This document shows, one piece after another, positions 21,574-34,102 of a DNA stretch of 64,000 nt (positions within the stretch are counted from its first letter, which is position 1; each line of letters starts with the position of its first letter). Both the position numbers and the translations under genes were made by a program. Under the pieces are notes generated by a model. That model was not told the origin of the DNA and made no database searches. It saw nothing but the letters and a program-made list of their open reading frames with translations. This DNA comes from Perca fluviatilis (Eukaryota > Chordata > Actinopteri > Perciformes > Percidae). The stretch spans positions 33,258,501 to 33,322,500 of the forward strand of contig NC_053132.1 of assembly GCF_010015445.1 (NCBI RefSeq), written 5' to 3'.

Positions 21574-22371
21574 CAGTGTTTCTCAACGGGGGCGGTACCG
21601 CCCCCCAGGGGGCATTCAGAAGATGATGGGGGGCGTTGGAAGCAATATTTTGGAAAGGGGGGCGTTGAGGTGCCCTTGGGGGGCGTGTTTGAAAGCTAGT
21701 TTAAACCAAAGATTCACAATAACAATACATGTTTACACTTAAACTACTAAAAAAATCAGTGGTCTACAACATTAAAAGCTGCCAGTTTATAGGACTGCGA
21801 CTGGATGAGACGGGTATCAGTGTATCATAACTCTTCTGAGCTTCTGTCAGCTTAGTTTGGCGCAGCTCCGTGCTGCCTTCATGGAAACGGGACGTCAGAG
21901 GTCATCTTAAATGAGCTCTGTAGCCTAGCCTACTACGTGAAGCTGCGTTCAGATAAAAAATAAAAAAAGCAATCGCTGTGACGTCGTGTTGTATTCTTTA
22001 ACCCCAATGTAGCACAAGTAGACTTTATATTTCACAGTAACAGTTTTTCGTCAGATCGTTTATAGAACACAACGTTTCCTACTGCACCTGAAGGCAGCTT
22101 CATTTCACGGAGAAAGAGAAAAAGAAAAGAGACGAGCGAGAGACATCAACTGTGCTTTGTTGTTTCGCAAACATTTAGCTGGTTCACAAACTCCCGGCCA
22201 GTTCAGGGCTTGTGTTTGGGGTTTTAAAACTTTCTTATGGAAGCGATACAGGCATTGATGTCACTGTTTACTGTACGGGACTCTCACACCTCCACAAAAC
22301 ACACCGCGATATGGGGGTGCGTTTCTCCAAACGTTTTTTTCTGCTATTTACTTGCAAGACAGGCGATAGCA
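21574..22371 (+). mobile_element. hAT-type element, left end and interior
   Basis: It starts CAGTGTTTCTCAACGGGGGC, a hAT-like terminus, with an 18-bp perfect palindrome at 21588-21605 followed by repeated GGGGGC runs to about 21690. The section 21980-22340 has a second copy at 53835-54040 plus 55630-55790. No matching right terminus (GTTGAGAAACACTG) was found, so the element is truncated or rearranged. Confidence 0.65.
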
Positions 22372-22866
22372 AACCTAGACTCTTCTAACCTAGACTATTC
22401 TAACATAAACTCTTCTAACCTAGACTCTTCTAACCTAGACTCTTCTAACCTAGACTCTTATAACCTAGACTATTCTAACCTAGACTATTCTAACATATAC
22501 TCTTCTAACCTAGACTATTCTAACATATACTATTCTAACCTAGACTCTTCTAACCTAGACTCTTCTAACCTAGACTATTCTAACCTAGACTCTTCTAACC
22601 TAGACTCTTATAACCTAGACTATTCTAACCTAGACTATTTTAACATATACTCTTCTAACCTAGACTCTTCTAACCTAGACTATTCTGACCTAGACTCTTC
22701 TAACCTAGACTATTCTAACCTAGACTCTTCTAACCTAGACTCTTCTAACCTAGACTATTCTAACATATACTCTTCTAACCTAGACTCTTCTAACCTAGAC
22801 TATTCTAACCTAGACTATTCTAACCTAGACTATTCTAACCTAGACTCTTCTAACCTAGACTCTTCT
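22372..22866 (+). repeat. 15-bp minisatellite, 33 copies
   Basis: Units of AACCTAGACTCTTCT repeat head to tail for 495 bp with no length change. Point variants replace CTT by CTA or TTA-type codons and CTAGAC by ATATAC. The whole array is open in one + frame (22237-22908) and reads as NLDSS units with NLDYS, NIYSS and NLDSY variants. A run of five variants (units 5-9) is nearly repeated at units 15-19, which indicates block duplication. Perfect retention of phase follows simply from a 15-bp unit, so coding is not implied. Confidence 0.95.
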
Positions 22867-23133
22867 AAGCATCAAAAAACATCTCTCACTAACTTTCAAA
22901 GGTTGTAAAATTATTTCCATTCGGCAGCAGGTGTCGTTCTTCAAGTCGTTTGTCATCACCAAAATACTGTGTGTGTGTGAGTGTGTGTGTGGTAATCCTT
23001 CTCCTTTTACCCCTTGATAAGTGCCAGCTTGTTTTCCGTTGGATTCGATTATAGATTTAGATTTTAATGAAAAATAGATTTGAATGTTAAATTGCTAGCT
23101 GTTTCTGATTGGCTACTGTTAGTGTTTGTATTG

Positions 23134-23215
23134 TAATAATAATAATAATACATTTTATTTAAAGCGCCTTTCATGACACCCAAGGTCACGTCACAAACAG
23201 AAAAGGACATTCAAA
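23134..23215 (-). mobile_element. LINE-like 3' tail fragment, reversed
   Basis: An ATT/AAT trinucleotide run followed by ACATTTTATTTAAAGCGCC and TTTCATGACACCCAAGG is the reverse of a common fish L2-type 3' end. Only the last ~80 bp remain. Confidence 0.6.
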
Positions 23216-23578
23216 TTATAGTCATCTTATGAAGGTGCTGAGGTTCACACCAGGGACATGCAGCAGGCCTTTTGATAATACCTAATTATAGTTTGAATGT
23301 TACATATCTAGTCGTTCTGATTAGCTAATGTTATTTAATTTGAATGTCAAATGGTTGCATTTTTTTAAAAACCTGTAAATATATATAATTTCTATTCACA
23401 TGGCTTTTTGATACCTGGAAAACTAATACATATGTTGTTTGGCATTCAATGATTTGATTTTTTGATTATTTTTGATAACAATAGTAACAACAATAATAGG
23501 CCTATAATAGGCCTATGATATGTTAAAGTCCAATAAGTAGGTTACTTTATCAAACCGTATGAATGTGTGTCCCAGCCC

Positions 23579-23678
<100 letters not shown>

Positions 23679-24271
23679 TAGGCCAGGAGGAAATTAACTA
23701 ACAATGTCAAGATCAACAAACCACTGACAGTGACATAGATGTTCATATTTGATTCATTCAATAAATTATTATTTTTTGTCTTAAATCCACTAGCCATTTT
23801 CATATTATACCAACATTTGCAGTATCCTAAGCCTTTTTGGTAAGGTTCCTAGGAAATCTCAGCCAGAGTAATTAATTGATAGTAATAATTATTATTCGCC
23901 CCAAAACTTTCACTGTCTATGTGAATCCCTATGCAGAATTATCAGTAGTAGACTACCATGAATAGGACAGGATAGGTTCATAGAAACACAGCAAGTCCTG
24001 TTTTTCACCTTTTATGAGGCAAAAAAAACAGGCTGGTAAAACGTCACTGTGGCAGGTGGATTTTTAGTGGCTGGTGGTCAAAAAAGTTAACTTCAGGCCC
24101 TGGTTGTAAACTTTTGTCATTTTATTTGTTTGATATTATGTCCTTTTGTTTACAGTTCCCTCTGCTTCTTTCTCAATGATCAGTCTTTTGCTCTCTCCAT
24201 CACGTTTGCAGTTTTGCTCCCAGCTTTCTCGTTTGCGCTTCCAAAGTCTTTGTTTGCAATTCTGACACAAA

Positions 24272-24715
24272 CATGTCGCGTGGGCGGGTCTTACAGGGGT
24301 GCATCCACATTGGCTAATGAGTTTTTGGAGTGAGTCTGAGTGACAGCTCAGTGCCTGCCTGCCTGCCCCCTGATGTTTCAGTGCAGCTATAACATTAGAC
24401 ACACAAACCACTCCACAGCGGATTCCTACAAGATTAATAAAGTGTAAGTATTGATCATATATATTGTCTGTGATCTACGTTAAAAGCATGGTTACTAGAC
24501 GTTTGTTGTTTCGTTGTGTTAAGTTACTAGCTAGCTAGCTAGTAAAGCTGTTTAAGTTAGCATTTAACGTTAGCTAACTGAATGGACGTGCATACAGAAA
24601 AAGAATTGGTGGGCTACATTATGCATTTTTGAATTGAACAGACTAAAACACTAAAAGAATTAGCAGTAAAACTACATTCCAAGGGCCAGATTTTTTCTAG
24701 ACTTAACTAGATATA
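24272..24715. other. Loop region of the hairpin element
   Basis: This is the unpaired central part between the arms of the 18790-25001 element. It contains a run of CTAG units at about 24530-24542. No coding sequence was recognised. Confidence 0.6.
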
Positions 24716-25038
24716 GGCAAACAAAGATTTTGGAAGCGCAAACGAGAAAGCTGGGAGCAAAACTGCAAACGTGATGGAGAGAGCAAAAGACTGATCATTG
24801 AGAAAGAAGCAGAGGGAACTGAAAACAAAAGGACATAATATCAAACAAATAAAATGCCAATAGTTTACGCCTACACAAATGTTTTGTTTGCAAGTTTTAA
24901 GTTTTACGTTTGAGGTGACAATTTTGTTGCTTGAGTTAGTGTTTTTTGTTTGATACTTGAGAAGTTTTGCTTGGAATTAAAGGCACAAAAGTAATCCCAT
25001 ACAAACCAGACTGTCCACATGAACTGTTCGTACATATA

Positions 25039-25571
25039 CAGTACAGGCCAAAAGTTTGGACACACTTTCTCATTCAATGCGTTTCCTTTTATTTTTTTAT
25101 GACTATTTACATTGTAGATTCTCACAGAAGGCATCAAAACTATGAATGAACACATATGGAATTATGTACTTAACAAAAAAGTGTGAAATAACTGAAAACA
25201 TGTCTTATATTTTAGATTCTTCAAAGTAGCCATCCTTTGCTTTTTTTATAAATAAGGAAAACAATTCCACTAATGAACCCTGACAAAGCACACCTGTGAA
25301 GGTAAAACCATTTCAGGTGACTACCTCATGAAGCTCATTGAGAGAACACCAAGGGTTTGCAGAGTTATCAAAAAAAGCAAAGGGTGGCTACTTTGAGGAA
25401 TCTAAAATATAAGACATGTTTTCAGTTATTTCACACTTTTTTGTTAAGTACATGATTCCATATGTGTTTCATATACTTCAGCAGTGAGTGAGAATCTACA
25501 ATGTAAATAGTCATGAAAATAAAGGAAACACATTGAATGAGAAGGTGTGTCCAAACCTTTGGCCTGTACTG
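25039..25571. mobile_element. Long-TIR MITE with TA duplication
   Basis: Ends CAGTACAGGCCAAAAGTTTG and the complement are flanked by TA (25037-25038 and 25572-25573). Imperfect inverted similarity extends roughly 180 bp inward on both sides (for example GTGTGAAATAACTGAAAAC matched on the other strand). I recall this as a widespread fish Tc1/mariner-type MITE. Confidence 0.88.
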
Positions 25572-25581
25572 TAGCTATTAA

Positions 25582-26266
25582 GTGAGATCGCTGCAGTCGG
25601 GAGTCAGAGAAACAAGCTACAACCTAAGTTAAGAGGACAATTGTCCAGCTTGTATTTACCTTCACAAAAGTGCTGGTTTTGCCGCTGACAGGCTCAGATT
25701 AATATTCTAAGTGTCTGACAACATTATGGAAAGGTTCCCTACAGAGGTAGACCTTTAAATCCTCTTTGAGACCTTTCTGTTTAACCAGAAACAGCTCTGA
25801 GGTTGCTAGCGCTAAACCCACCAGACTTTTAGCGTGTATAGAGCCAACATATTTTACATGTAAATCAGTAAACTACGTTTATTTCAACCAAAACTAGAGT
25901 TGTGATGGTTGGAAAAGTGGAAAGACAACCCAAAACGGCTTTTCATAGTTTTATTTTGTTTCTGTCGAATTTAAATAAAGTGTGTTTTACGATGCTAAAA
26001 TTACAGTTTATTTACATGGAGTTTGGTGGCTTTAACGAATGCAATTTAGTGGATGGATTTATGTTTAAAAAAGGATCTTACTCTTTAACAGAAAGGGGGA
26101 CCTCCTTAGAAATCCTTTCCATAATGTTGTCAGACACTTAGAATATTAATCTGAGCCTGTCAGTGGCAAAACCAGCACTTTTGTGAAGGTAAATACAAGC
26201 TGGACTATTGTCCTATTAACTTACATTGTAGCTTGTTTCTCTGACTGCCGACTGCAGCGATCTCTC
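25582..26266. mobile_element. 685-bp element with ~170-bp inverted arms, TTAA flanks
   Basis: Left arm 25582-25755 and right arm 26090-26266 are reverse complements with few mismatches (shared blocks include GCTCAGATTAATATTC and GACAACATTATGGAAAGG). TTAA lies on each side (25578-25581 and 26267-26270), the target type used by piggyBac and Kolobok elements. The interior is non-coding; an open frame at 25902-26141 has no motif. Confidence 0.82.
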
Positions 26267-26439
26267 TTAATACTGGACTGATGTCAAAGATTATTGTTCC
26301 CATCAGTCACTTAGACACACAAACATAGGAAAATATGTTGCTGGGTTGAAAAAAACAGTAGTTAACCTTTAACCAGTAATTTTGGTGCATAAACCGACAT
26401 AAACTGCCACAACCATCACCATAATTTCATAAGATTATT

Positions 26440-26505
26440 AGTATTTGTATTTATTATAAGAATCCCCATTAGCTGCTGCCTAGACGTCCAGCTTGTCTTC
26501 ATATC
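26440..26505. repeat. Possible interspersed repeat fragment
   Basis: The string AATCCCCATTAGCTGCTGCC resembles a piece seen often in fish genomes, as I recall. Class and limits are unknown. Confidence 0.3.
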
Positions 26506-26720
26506 ATACGAATCATTGTGCATACGTTTTCCTATGCTATTATACAAACCCGTTGATGAGAATATGTTGTTCACACACATACCTAGTCTGTATAAGCTAC
26601 TTAACTACTATTGGTTAAAACTATCATTTGTTTTGGAGGATTTCTTCAACATGGAGCTTACTAAAATAAAATGAGGAAGACTTAATTTTCTGTCCCATAC
26701 TGCTTCACTTGTTTTTTTAA

Positions 26721-27063
26721 CACTTTACAATACAGTACCCAACATTTTGAGTAGTAAGTAAGGAGCAAGTGAGGAATTAATCAGGAATGATCTGATATTT
26801 AATAAATTGCTAATGAGTAATTCATGAATAACTGTGATTGGAGGACTATATATTACATAATGATGGGTGTCTAGAGAACAGACCGGGATATACAGTATTA
26901 TATTAATAACTGTGAATTGATCATATTGACCATTTTTTTCACAAGTCGTTTGAGATTAACTGTGAACCAGCAGCTGAGTGGCGAATAACTAGTATTGACT
27001 CATTCATTACCAATTACTTAAACATGAGTTTAACTTACTTTTTGTGTACTGTATTGTAAAGTG
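26721..27063. mobile_element. 343-bp TIR element
   Basis: CACTTTACAATACAGTAC at 26721-26738 is perfectly complementary to 27046-27063. The interior is AT-rich and non-coding. The target duplication is not resolved. Confidence 0.75.
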
Positions 27064-28920
27064 ACACACAATACTGAATATTTACTCAGTAACTCATTAA
27101 CCACAAGTTCTGACATGTTGGAAATCCAGTTGATGTTCCGACAGCCAGATTCTTGATAATGCTTTTATTTTGTAGTGTGTGGTTTTTATACAGAGACGCT
27201 CCACCACTGGTGCCAATTAGCACTAATGTGACTCAACTGGAAAGGAGTAAAACAGACAATTTAAAAGGAGTGTGCGACTGAGAGACAGGGGAACTGACAC
27301 AGCAGAACAGACAGAGGACAGAGGAGTGAACGGGGACAGACAGTGGCATGAAGGGACAATGGGACTGGGGAGCAAAGCCGCCTGCGGTTTAGATTAGTGT
27401 GACGGAAGACTTTGTCTAATGTGTGAGCCTACCTCCCAGGGCGTACCTCAGGGCACACTGGGACGGATTCCACGGGGAAAGGGCAGAGTGAGGCTCGGTA
27501 TGGACACACCCTAGAGACCGCCGGCTGTGCAACACTCCCCAGTTCCCGCTACCAGAACCGTCCCCTCTCAGGCCAGCGGCCGCCATCCAGTGTGTGTGTG
27601 TGACCGAGAGAACAGAGAAAAAGGAGGAGCAGCTTATCCTAATACATGTCTGTTAAACCTTGGGAAGTGTGTTTTTGGCTCTAGTCACACCTGATTTTAA
27701 GAACCTGGCTTTTAATGTTTTTGCCCTATTTTAATATTGAGTTGATTTTAAAGAGGTCTTAGGCCTCCACAGAAACCTAGGAGGCGTTGTCTGCTCCACA
27801 TTTTTAAACAAAAGTATTTTTATTTTAAGCTACTAGTTTTTAAGCAGTTGTTCATGTCAAGGAACTTCTGTCATTATTAATTAATTATGGAAACTTTATT
27901 CTCCTTATTATTATTAATATCAATTTTTGCATGATCAGCCTGCTGTGCACTAACTAACGGTTACTCGGTGAGGAGTTAATACATATGAATCACATGCAAT
28001 CAAACACTGTCTATTTTTCCTATAAGTACAATCAAACAACACAGACATATTCCCTACACAACAGTGGTAACATAAGGCAGGGTTCCTGCTTTTTAAAATG
28101 GTAATCTATCCCCCATACCCATCCCTAGACCCCCACCATCCCCTCCCTCCTGTCCTGTCAGCAACAGCCCCTCTCCAGAATGGATAGGCTTCATTTTTGG
28201 TTGCCAAGCGTGAATATCACTAGTGGCTACCATGCTGTTTCAACAGTGTTGAGGATGCTTTTTAAAGGGGGTTTTAATTTCACAGTACATTAAGTCTTTT
28301 ACAATACAGGGCTTTTGGCAAACAGTTTGTGAAATGCCCCCCTCTGTAAACTATCATGAGACGACAATAAGAAAGCTCACATAAAATAAAATAACAGAAC
28401 CTTTTACTATCTGTGTATGCAAATGTCTCTGGTTACATATTTGTGTCTTTCCCATTTGATACATCATTGGTTCAATTTCTGACAAGGGGGCAAGTTTGCT
28501 TTTGTAATAACAATGTTCAGTGTTTGCAAGCAGATCCTCAGTACACTCATACACACACTTCTTATACGATCATCCATCTATCCATCCCTACTCTGCTCTC
28601 CCTCTCCTCTCTTGTGAATGGTGAGTGAAGGTTGCAGTGAGAATGTCGGAAGATGGAGTTTGTTCTTTGGCATTCTTGAAGAAACCCTCTTTACCTGTTA
28701 CACTCCTGACCTTCCCCTGAGGCTCTCATGCAGTGCAGCCTCATATTGACTGAAGCACTGCCATCAAGGACTCCCATACATTTTTAAATGCCCTCCTTTT
28801 CATTTATAGCATCCTCTGCTTCTTTTTTCATGGAACAAAGGTTGTTGTTTTTTTTGACAGACTTTTTAAATGGTTTTGCAAAGTTCAATATATATTTCCA
28901 ACACTCAGATCTGAGAAAAG

Positions 28921-28921
<1 letters not shown>
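27064..28921. other. No gene recognised; GC-richer patch at 27.3-27.6 kb
   Basis: 27300-27590 is GC-richer than its surroundings and free of microsatellites. No open frame with motifs or splice context was found. The rest is AT-rich, low-copy-looking sequence. Confidence 0.5.

Positions 28922-28993
<72 letters not shown>
28922..28993. repeat. (TG)n microsatellite
   Basis: Pure 72-bp dinucleotide run. Confidence 0.97.
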
Positions 28994-28994
<1 letters not shown>

Positions 28995-29374
28995 ATGCTG
29001 TTGTTGGTGCAGTGTGGGAGCGCCGAGGCACGGTTAATCAGAAGGCTAAAGGGCCAAAGATGATATTGACACATCGCGTCACAGCTAAGCTACTTTAAAG
29101 TCACATCGATCACACACACAAACACACACACAGTCCCCAATGCTCCTATCAGCCAAACGCACAAATATAAAAATGGATATACTTGTAAATAGAAGGAACA
29201 CACACACATTTAGTACATGCAAATACACAACGAGGACCTGGTCCAAGCTGTGGCTCAGGTCTCAGACGGGCTGACTCAGCAGTGCCTCTGGGCTCATTCG
29301 CACTCCTCTATCACCTTCACACAAACTCGCACACACAGACATACACCTGCACCTGACCACTGCCTATTCAGCAG

Positions 29375-29375
<1 letters not shown>
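28994..29375. other. Unassigned sequence with CA-rich patches
   Basis: Short ACAC runs occur near 29110-29130 and 29200. No gene. Confidence 0.5.

Positions 29376-29440
<65 letters not shown>
29376..29440. repeat. (TG)n microsatellite
   Basis: Pure 65-bp dinucleotide run. Confidence 0.97.
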
Positions 29441-29443
<3 letters not shown>

Positions 29444-29904
29444 ATTCAGTAGCAAACTGGAGACCCCCAGGGGCTCGACATTGCTGAGGCCTGTGCATGA
29501 CCCAACATGGAGAATGAGACAGGCTTTGACCGATACGGCTGTGATAAACTAAGACTGATATTTTTGGATTTGAGCTAGCTGCATACACGCATCATTGTTT
29601 TATAGCACTTTTATATCAAAATATGCAATAACTGTAAATCATTTAATATAAATGTTATTAAAAGCGTTGAAACTGAATTTAAACCACACAACTGTAATAC
29701 TATCACAGATACAACTATCACAGAAATAAATAAAAAACAATGACAAAAACAAACGAGAAAGAAATGGTCAGCGCTTCTACATACAGGGAAACTGAAGGAG
29801 ACACACCTTATTTGAGGGCAGTCTGCAATCCAATAAACAGTAAAACACATCATGTTTACATGGATTTCTTTATTATTTTTTTCTACAAAAGAGAGACAGT
29901 GTGC
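29441..29904. other. Unassigned sequence
   Basis: AT-rich; nothing recognised. Confidence 0.5.

Positions 29905-29940
<36 letters not shown>
29905..29940. repeat. (GA)n microsatellite
   Basis: 36-bp purine run on the plus strand, close to the TG tract that follows. Confidence 0.95.
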
Positions 29941-29943
<3 letters not shown>

Positions 29944-30017
29944 GGAGCGAGAATTAATGTTTTATTTTGTTCCATTTGAGAGGGACATAGCGATGGCAAG
30001 GGGAGATGAAAATAAAA

Positions 30018-30087
30018 GTGTGTGTGTGTGTAGTGTGTGCCTGTGTGTGTAGTGTGTGCCTGTGTGTGTGTGTGTGTGTGTGTGTGT
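30018..30087. repeat. Compound (TG)n microsatellite
   Basis: TG runs are broken by two AGTGTGTGCC interruptions, the second an exact repeat of the first. Confidence 0.93.
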
Positions 30088-33000
30088 AAACAGCTGTGGC
30101 AGGGTAAATGAAAGAGTTTACAGCAGTAACAAGCCATGTTAAGGACCCAGGAGCAGAGTCAGTCACACACTCACCAACACCATGCTCATACATATAGTGT
30201 AGATCCATCCAGGAGCACTGCCACCTTGTCCTCCCTGTGTTTCATGCACACAAGCTCTGAATCATACGCTTGGCTTCGCTGCAGGATCAACATGTGTGAA
30301 GATGATAAGGCAACACTGGTTCACACACTGTCCAAAATCCTCGGGAAGACTCGAGCTTGTCGATAACAAGCGTATCAGAATAACCCAGTAAGCACTGATT
30401 TGATGATGCAGAAGGTAAAAAGGTTAAAACTGGGCTAATATTGGTCAAAAGTGAATGTTGTTTTATTGGGTATAAAACTGTTCTATATTTCAGTGTGTAG
30501 CCCCTCTGTCACAGTGAAACAGACCCAGATGTCTTGACATCAACAATAGGAATTATTTATTTAATTTCTGTAAGAAGCCAAATTATGGCAAGAGTTCACA
30601 ATTCAACAGCAAAGCTCACAACACAACTACTTTCTTAATTGAAACAATTATCGACAGAAATTAATCAGCTACTTTTGAAATTTACTTTTAAGCACAAAAA
30701 CAAAACATTCACTGGTTTCAGTGTCTCCAATATGAGGAATTTCTGCTTTTCTCTGTTTTATATCACAGAAAACTGAATATCTTTGGGTTTTGGACCGTCA
30801 CTTTAGACTCTGGGAAATTGTGAGGGGCATCTTCACTATTTGTATTTAATCCAAACAATTTATCAAGTAATCATAAAAAAAGGACAGATAATTACAATAA
30901 GCATTACTACATCCCTACAACCCTACATTTCATTTGAACTTTTGGTTTGAATGAAAAATCTTATGCTACAAAATGTTCCAAAGCACTGTCCTCCATCGGA
31001 CTCTCCAGTGAGTTGGAGTTTTGGTTCAGGCTGGAAAGGGAGATTTGAAAGCCACAGGTGGCTGCAGCTAGCCTTGTAATTATTGACTCATTTTGAGCAA
31101 TAGATAAATATGTGCATACAGGTAACTCTTTAAATATAAATGTTAATATTCCTTATCAGGGTCATACTGGTATTCAGGGTTTCGGCTTTGTAAATGTAGA
31201 ACATTGAGGAGCCACCCACCTCAGTTTACAATAAAGACATTTCTATGGCAAAGCATCAAATCTTGTTTGAAGCAGAACAAGAAGAAGTTGAAGGCAGTGA
31301 CTTTCTGCCTCTCTGCCACTGCAGAGCCCTTAGAGGGCCTTCCCCTTCTACAAATCCAGAGCAGCGTTTCAATGGCGGCCCAGTTTAAACCCCATGTCAA
31401 TAGGAGAATGTGTTGCCTTTTCTATGATGATGTGCTTGTGAATAATTAAGAAAAAAACTTGCCAGCAAAAGCAGGGGCAAGCACTGTTTATGCACACATT
31501 GGTTTGCGGCTTTATTAATTATACACCTAAGATTCCATAACACAGAGGAAGGAGGTGAAGATCGTTTGCTTTAAATGTCTACCGTATTGGGACAGGAGCA
31601 TCTAGTTTGTCATTCAAGCAGAATGATAAGACACGGCTAAAAAACACTTTGTAATGTTAAGACACTAAGATTCCCCTCAAACAGCAAATCTGGCCAATTA
31701 CTCCCAGCTTCCTTTCGGACTTTTGAAAGTCCTCCTACTCTGTCTCAATGTGTCACAGGCCCAGCTGCAGCATTTCTTTTTTAGTTTATTGATCAGAGTG
31801 AAAAACAGCAGCCATGTGTTTTGTGAATCATTTAAGTCTTGTGTGGTCTCGGTTGGCATCTGGGGAGGCTTGGTGCCTGCGGCTACATTTGAGCCCAAAT
31901 CAAGTTGCCGCTTCAGTTTCATTAGCTGAGCAGAGGAGTCGCAGAAACACAGTGCCACTAACAATTAGCCTGACACATCCTGGGCCAATCTAGGCCATCA
32001 CATTGGCTTTGTGTTAATGATATTTAATGCTGACTTAATCTGAAGCTTGGCACTTAATGACACTAATTCATGCTTTTGGGAAAGCTCTGACCTGACCCAA
32101 GAAATACCACCTGAATCTTTAGGGCCAAAGGCAGGAGGTTAATTCTTCATGATGTGTTGGATTTATCTCTGCGTCCATGTCCATCTGTCTCTCTGGCATG
32201 GCATGGTAAATAATTTTTATGTAGAATACATTTCTCAGCAGTTCACACCATCTGGTAAATGTATTCAAGTAAGATTTATGTTTTATAATGTTAATAACAG
32301 TGTTTTTGAACTGTTAATAACTATTATTTATTCATGAATATAAAATAATTACAAGCACTTTGAGATTTTACCTTTCAGTGCCAGAATTAAGACAGTCAGT
32401 GTGCACTAATAGTAACAAACCTGTCATTAAGCAATACGATATATACACAGTTACAATCAGTTCAGGTACCGTTCTGACCAGCAGTGGGTCAGTACACAGT
32501 TTCCTAAAATCATTGTCTCTTCAGATGACTCCTTCTGAGTGTTACACAGTCAAAACTGGTCTCACAGCACGTATCTCCACATCACATCTCAATATTCAAT
32601 AATTACTTGGTGCAATCATTTATCAGCTACATGTGCAAAGGTGTTATTTATTCACTGCTGCTACTTATATTTTTACACTGAACTCATTTGTTTGTACTGT
32701 ATTTATGTTGACACTTTACCACAATAGAATTTGTACAATCCATTTGAAAAAAATCTTTTTAACCTAATCTTACTTACTTCTACTTAATGTTTTGATTTAT
32801 TTATTACTGTAGCTATGCTACTTTATACACTTATTGACTTTTCTTACTCTTATTTTACCTTGAATTTGACTGTGAGCAACTGCAACTAAATCATTTCCCT
32901 GAGAGTGATCATATAATTGACTTGAAGAGGTGGATGCTTGGTGTTAAAGGCTTATTGCACAGGGATCGTTCCTGACACTATGCACTGGTGTTAAGTGTTC
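30088..33000. other. Low-repeat sequence, no gene recognised
   Basis: Nearly 3 kb without a recognised transposon or long microsatellite, which is unusual for this window. 31660-32130 is compositionally balanced and rich in TAAT/ATTA and CAGCTG-like words, so it may be a regulatory or conserved non-coding stretch. No exon was identified. Confidence 0.5.
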
Positions 33001-33002
33001 AT

Positions 33003-33292
33003 GATAGTGACGGCCTGTGGGAAGAAACTGTTCCTGTGTCTGGTTTTTTCGGCGGACAGTGTTCTGTAGCACCTATCAGAGGGGAGAAGCTGAAACAGGT
33101 TGTCTCCAGGGTGAGATGATGATGGAGACATCCCTATTCTCTCATCTTATGGTTCTTTTCCACTTCACCACATTACACTGATTCTAGAAAACTGTTAAAA
33201 TCCTCACTGCACAGCTGTTTGTTTCTTTGCATGTATTTTGGGCGTTACTCAACCTGAATTTCCCCAAGGGGATCAATAAAGTATCTATCTCT
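33003..33292 (+). mobile_element. Non-LTR retrotransposon 3' end, fragment
   Basis: A GGCCTGTGGGAAGAAACTGT segment and an end reading TTTCCCCAAGGGGATCAATA followed by AAGTATCTATCT match a 3' terminus I recall from many fish LINE copies, including an AATAAA-type signal. Clade unknown. Confidence 0.55.
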
Positions 33293-33934
33293 TTATCAAA
33301 CCTTTATATATTTGAGCTCAGGGCTGAGGAGGAAAGCCTGTGTTGCTAGAAACATCTAAAGAAAACACATACCCCAAATTGAATGTTTCAAAAGCATAGG
33401 CCAGTCTGAGGCTACACATGTGAAAAGACATACAAGACAAGATTAAGTATTTACAGGACCCCCGTCTTAAGAAAAAACTCAAAACACCATTTTAGATTCA
33501 TTTCATTTCCCTTATTGTTGTTGCAAGGCACACTGTGCAACATAATAAACTTGAGACTATAAAAGCATTTACTGTATCAGGATATTTCCTGAGGACAAGA
33601 CTGAGGTTACATTTCTGCAGCTTATTTTGTTTTTGTTAATGAAAATAAAGGAAAATAGAGCATCAAATATCTTCAAAGAAAACTAATTGACACATGCCAC
33701 AGTTCATCATGTATTAAATTACACTGCATCATATATATTATATAGAGGTGAAACACACTGACTGGATAGTTCTTTTTTTTTAAACTGAAGGCCAATATTA
33801 GCCTTAAAAACAAATCTTCCCAGCTCTTAGCTTAGTCAGAACATCCTCCTTGCACCTGTGTCCTGTCTCAAGAACAAGAATCAAACAACAGCCAACTTCT
33901 GAGTGACACCACACAGCACACATACTTACAGCCA
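33293..33934. other. Unassigned AT-rich sequence
   Basis: No gene or repeat recognised. Confidence 0.5.
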
Positions 33935-33942
33935 AAACACAC

Positions 33943-34063
33943 CGTCACCGTAAGTGTCACGTATAACCCGCGTAGCGTAGATACGTGCCTGATCCAGCGC
34001 CTGGCCATTCATACCGGATGCGTATTTCTACGCGCCGGTCACAAAGTGATCCTTCTTCTCTCT

Positions 34064-34102
<39 letters not shown>

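Noticed and set aside
22372..22866. Possible CRISPR-like array or structural repeat protein
   Set aside because: The units are directly adjacent with no spacers, so it is not CRISPR. The open frame follows from a 15-bp unit and sits inside transposon debris.
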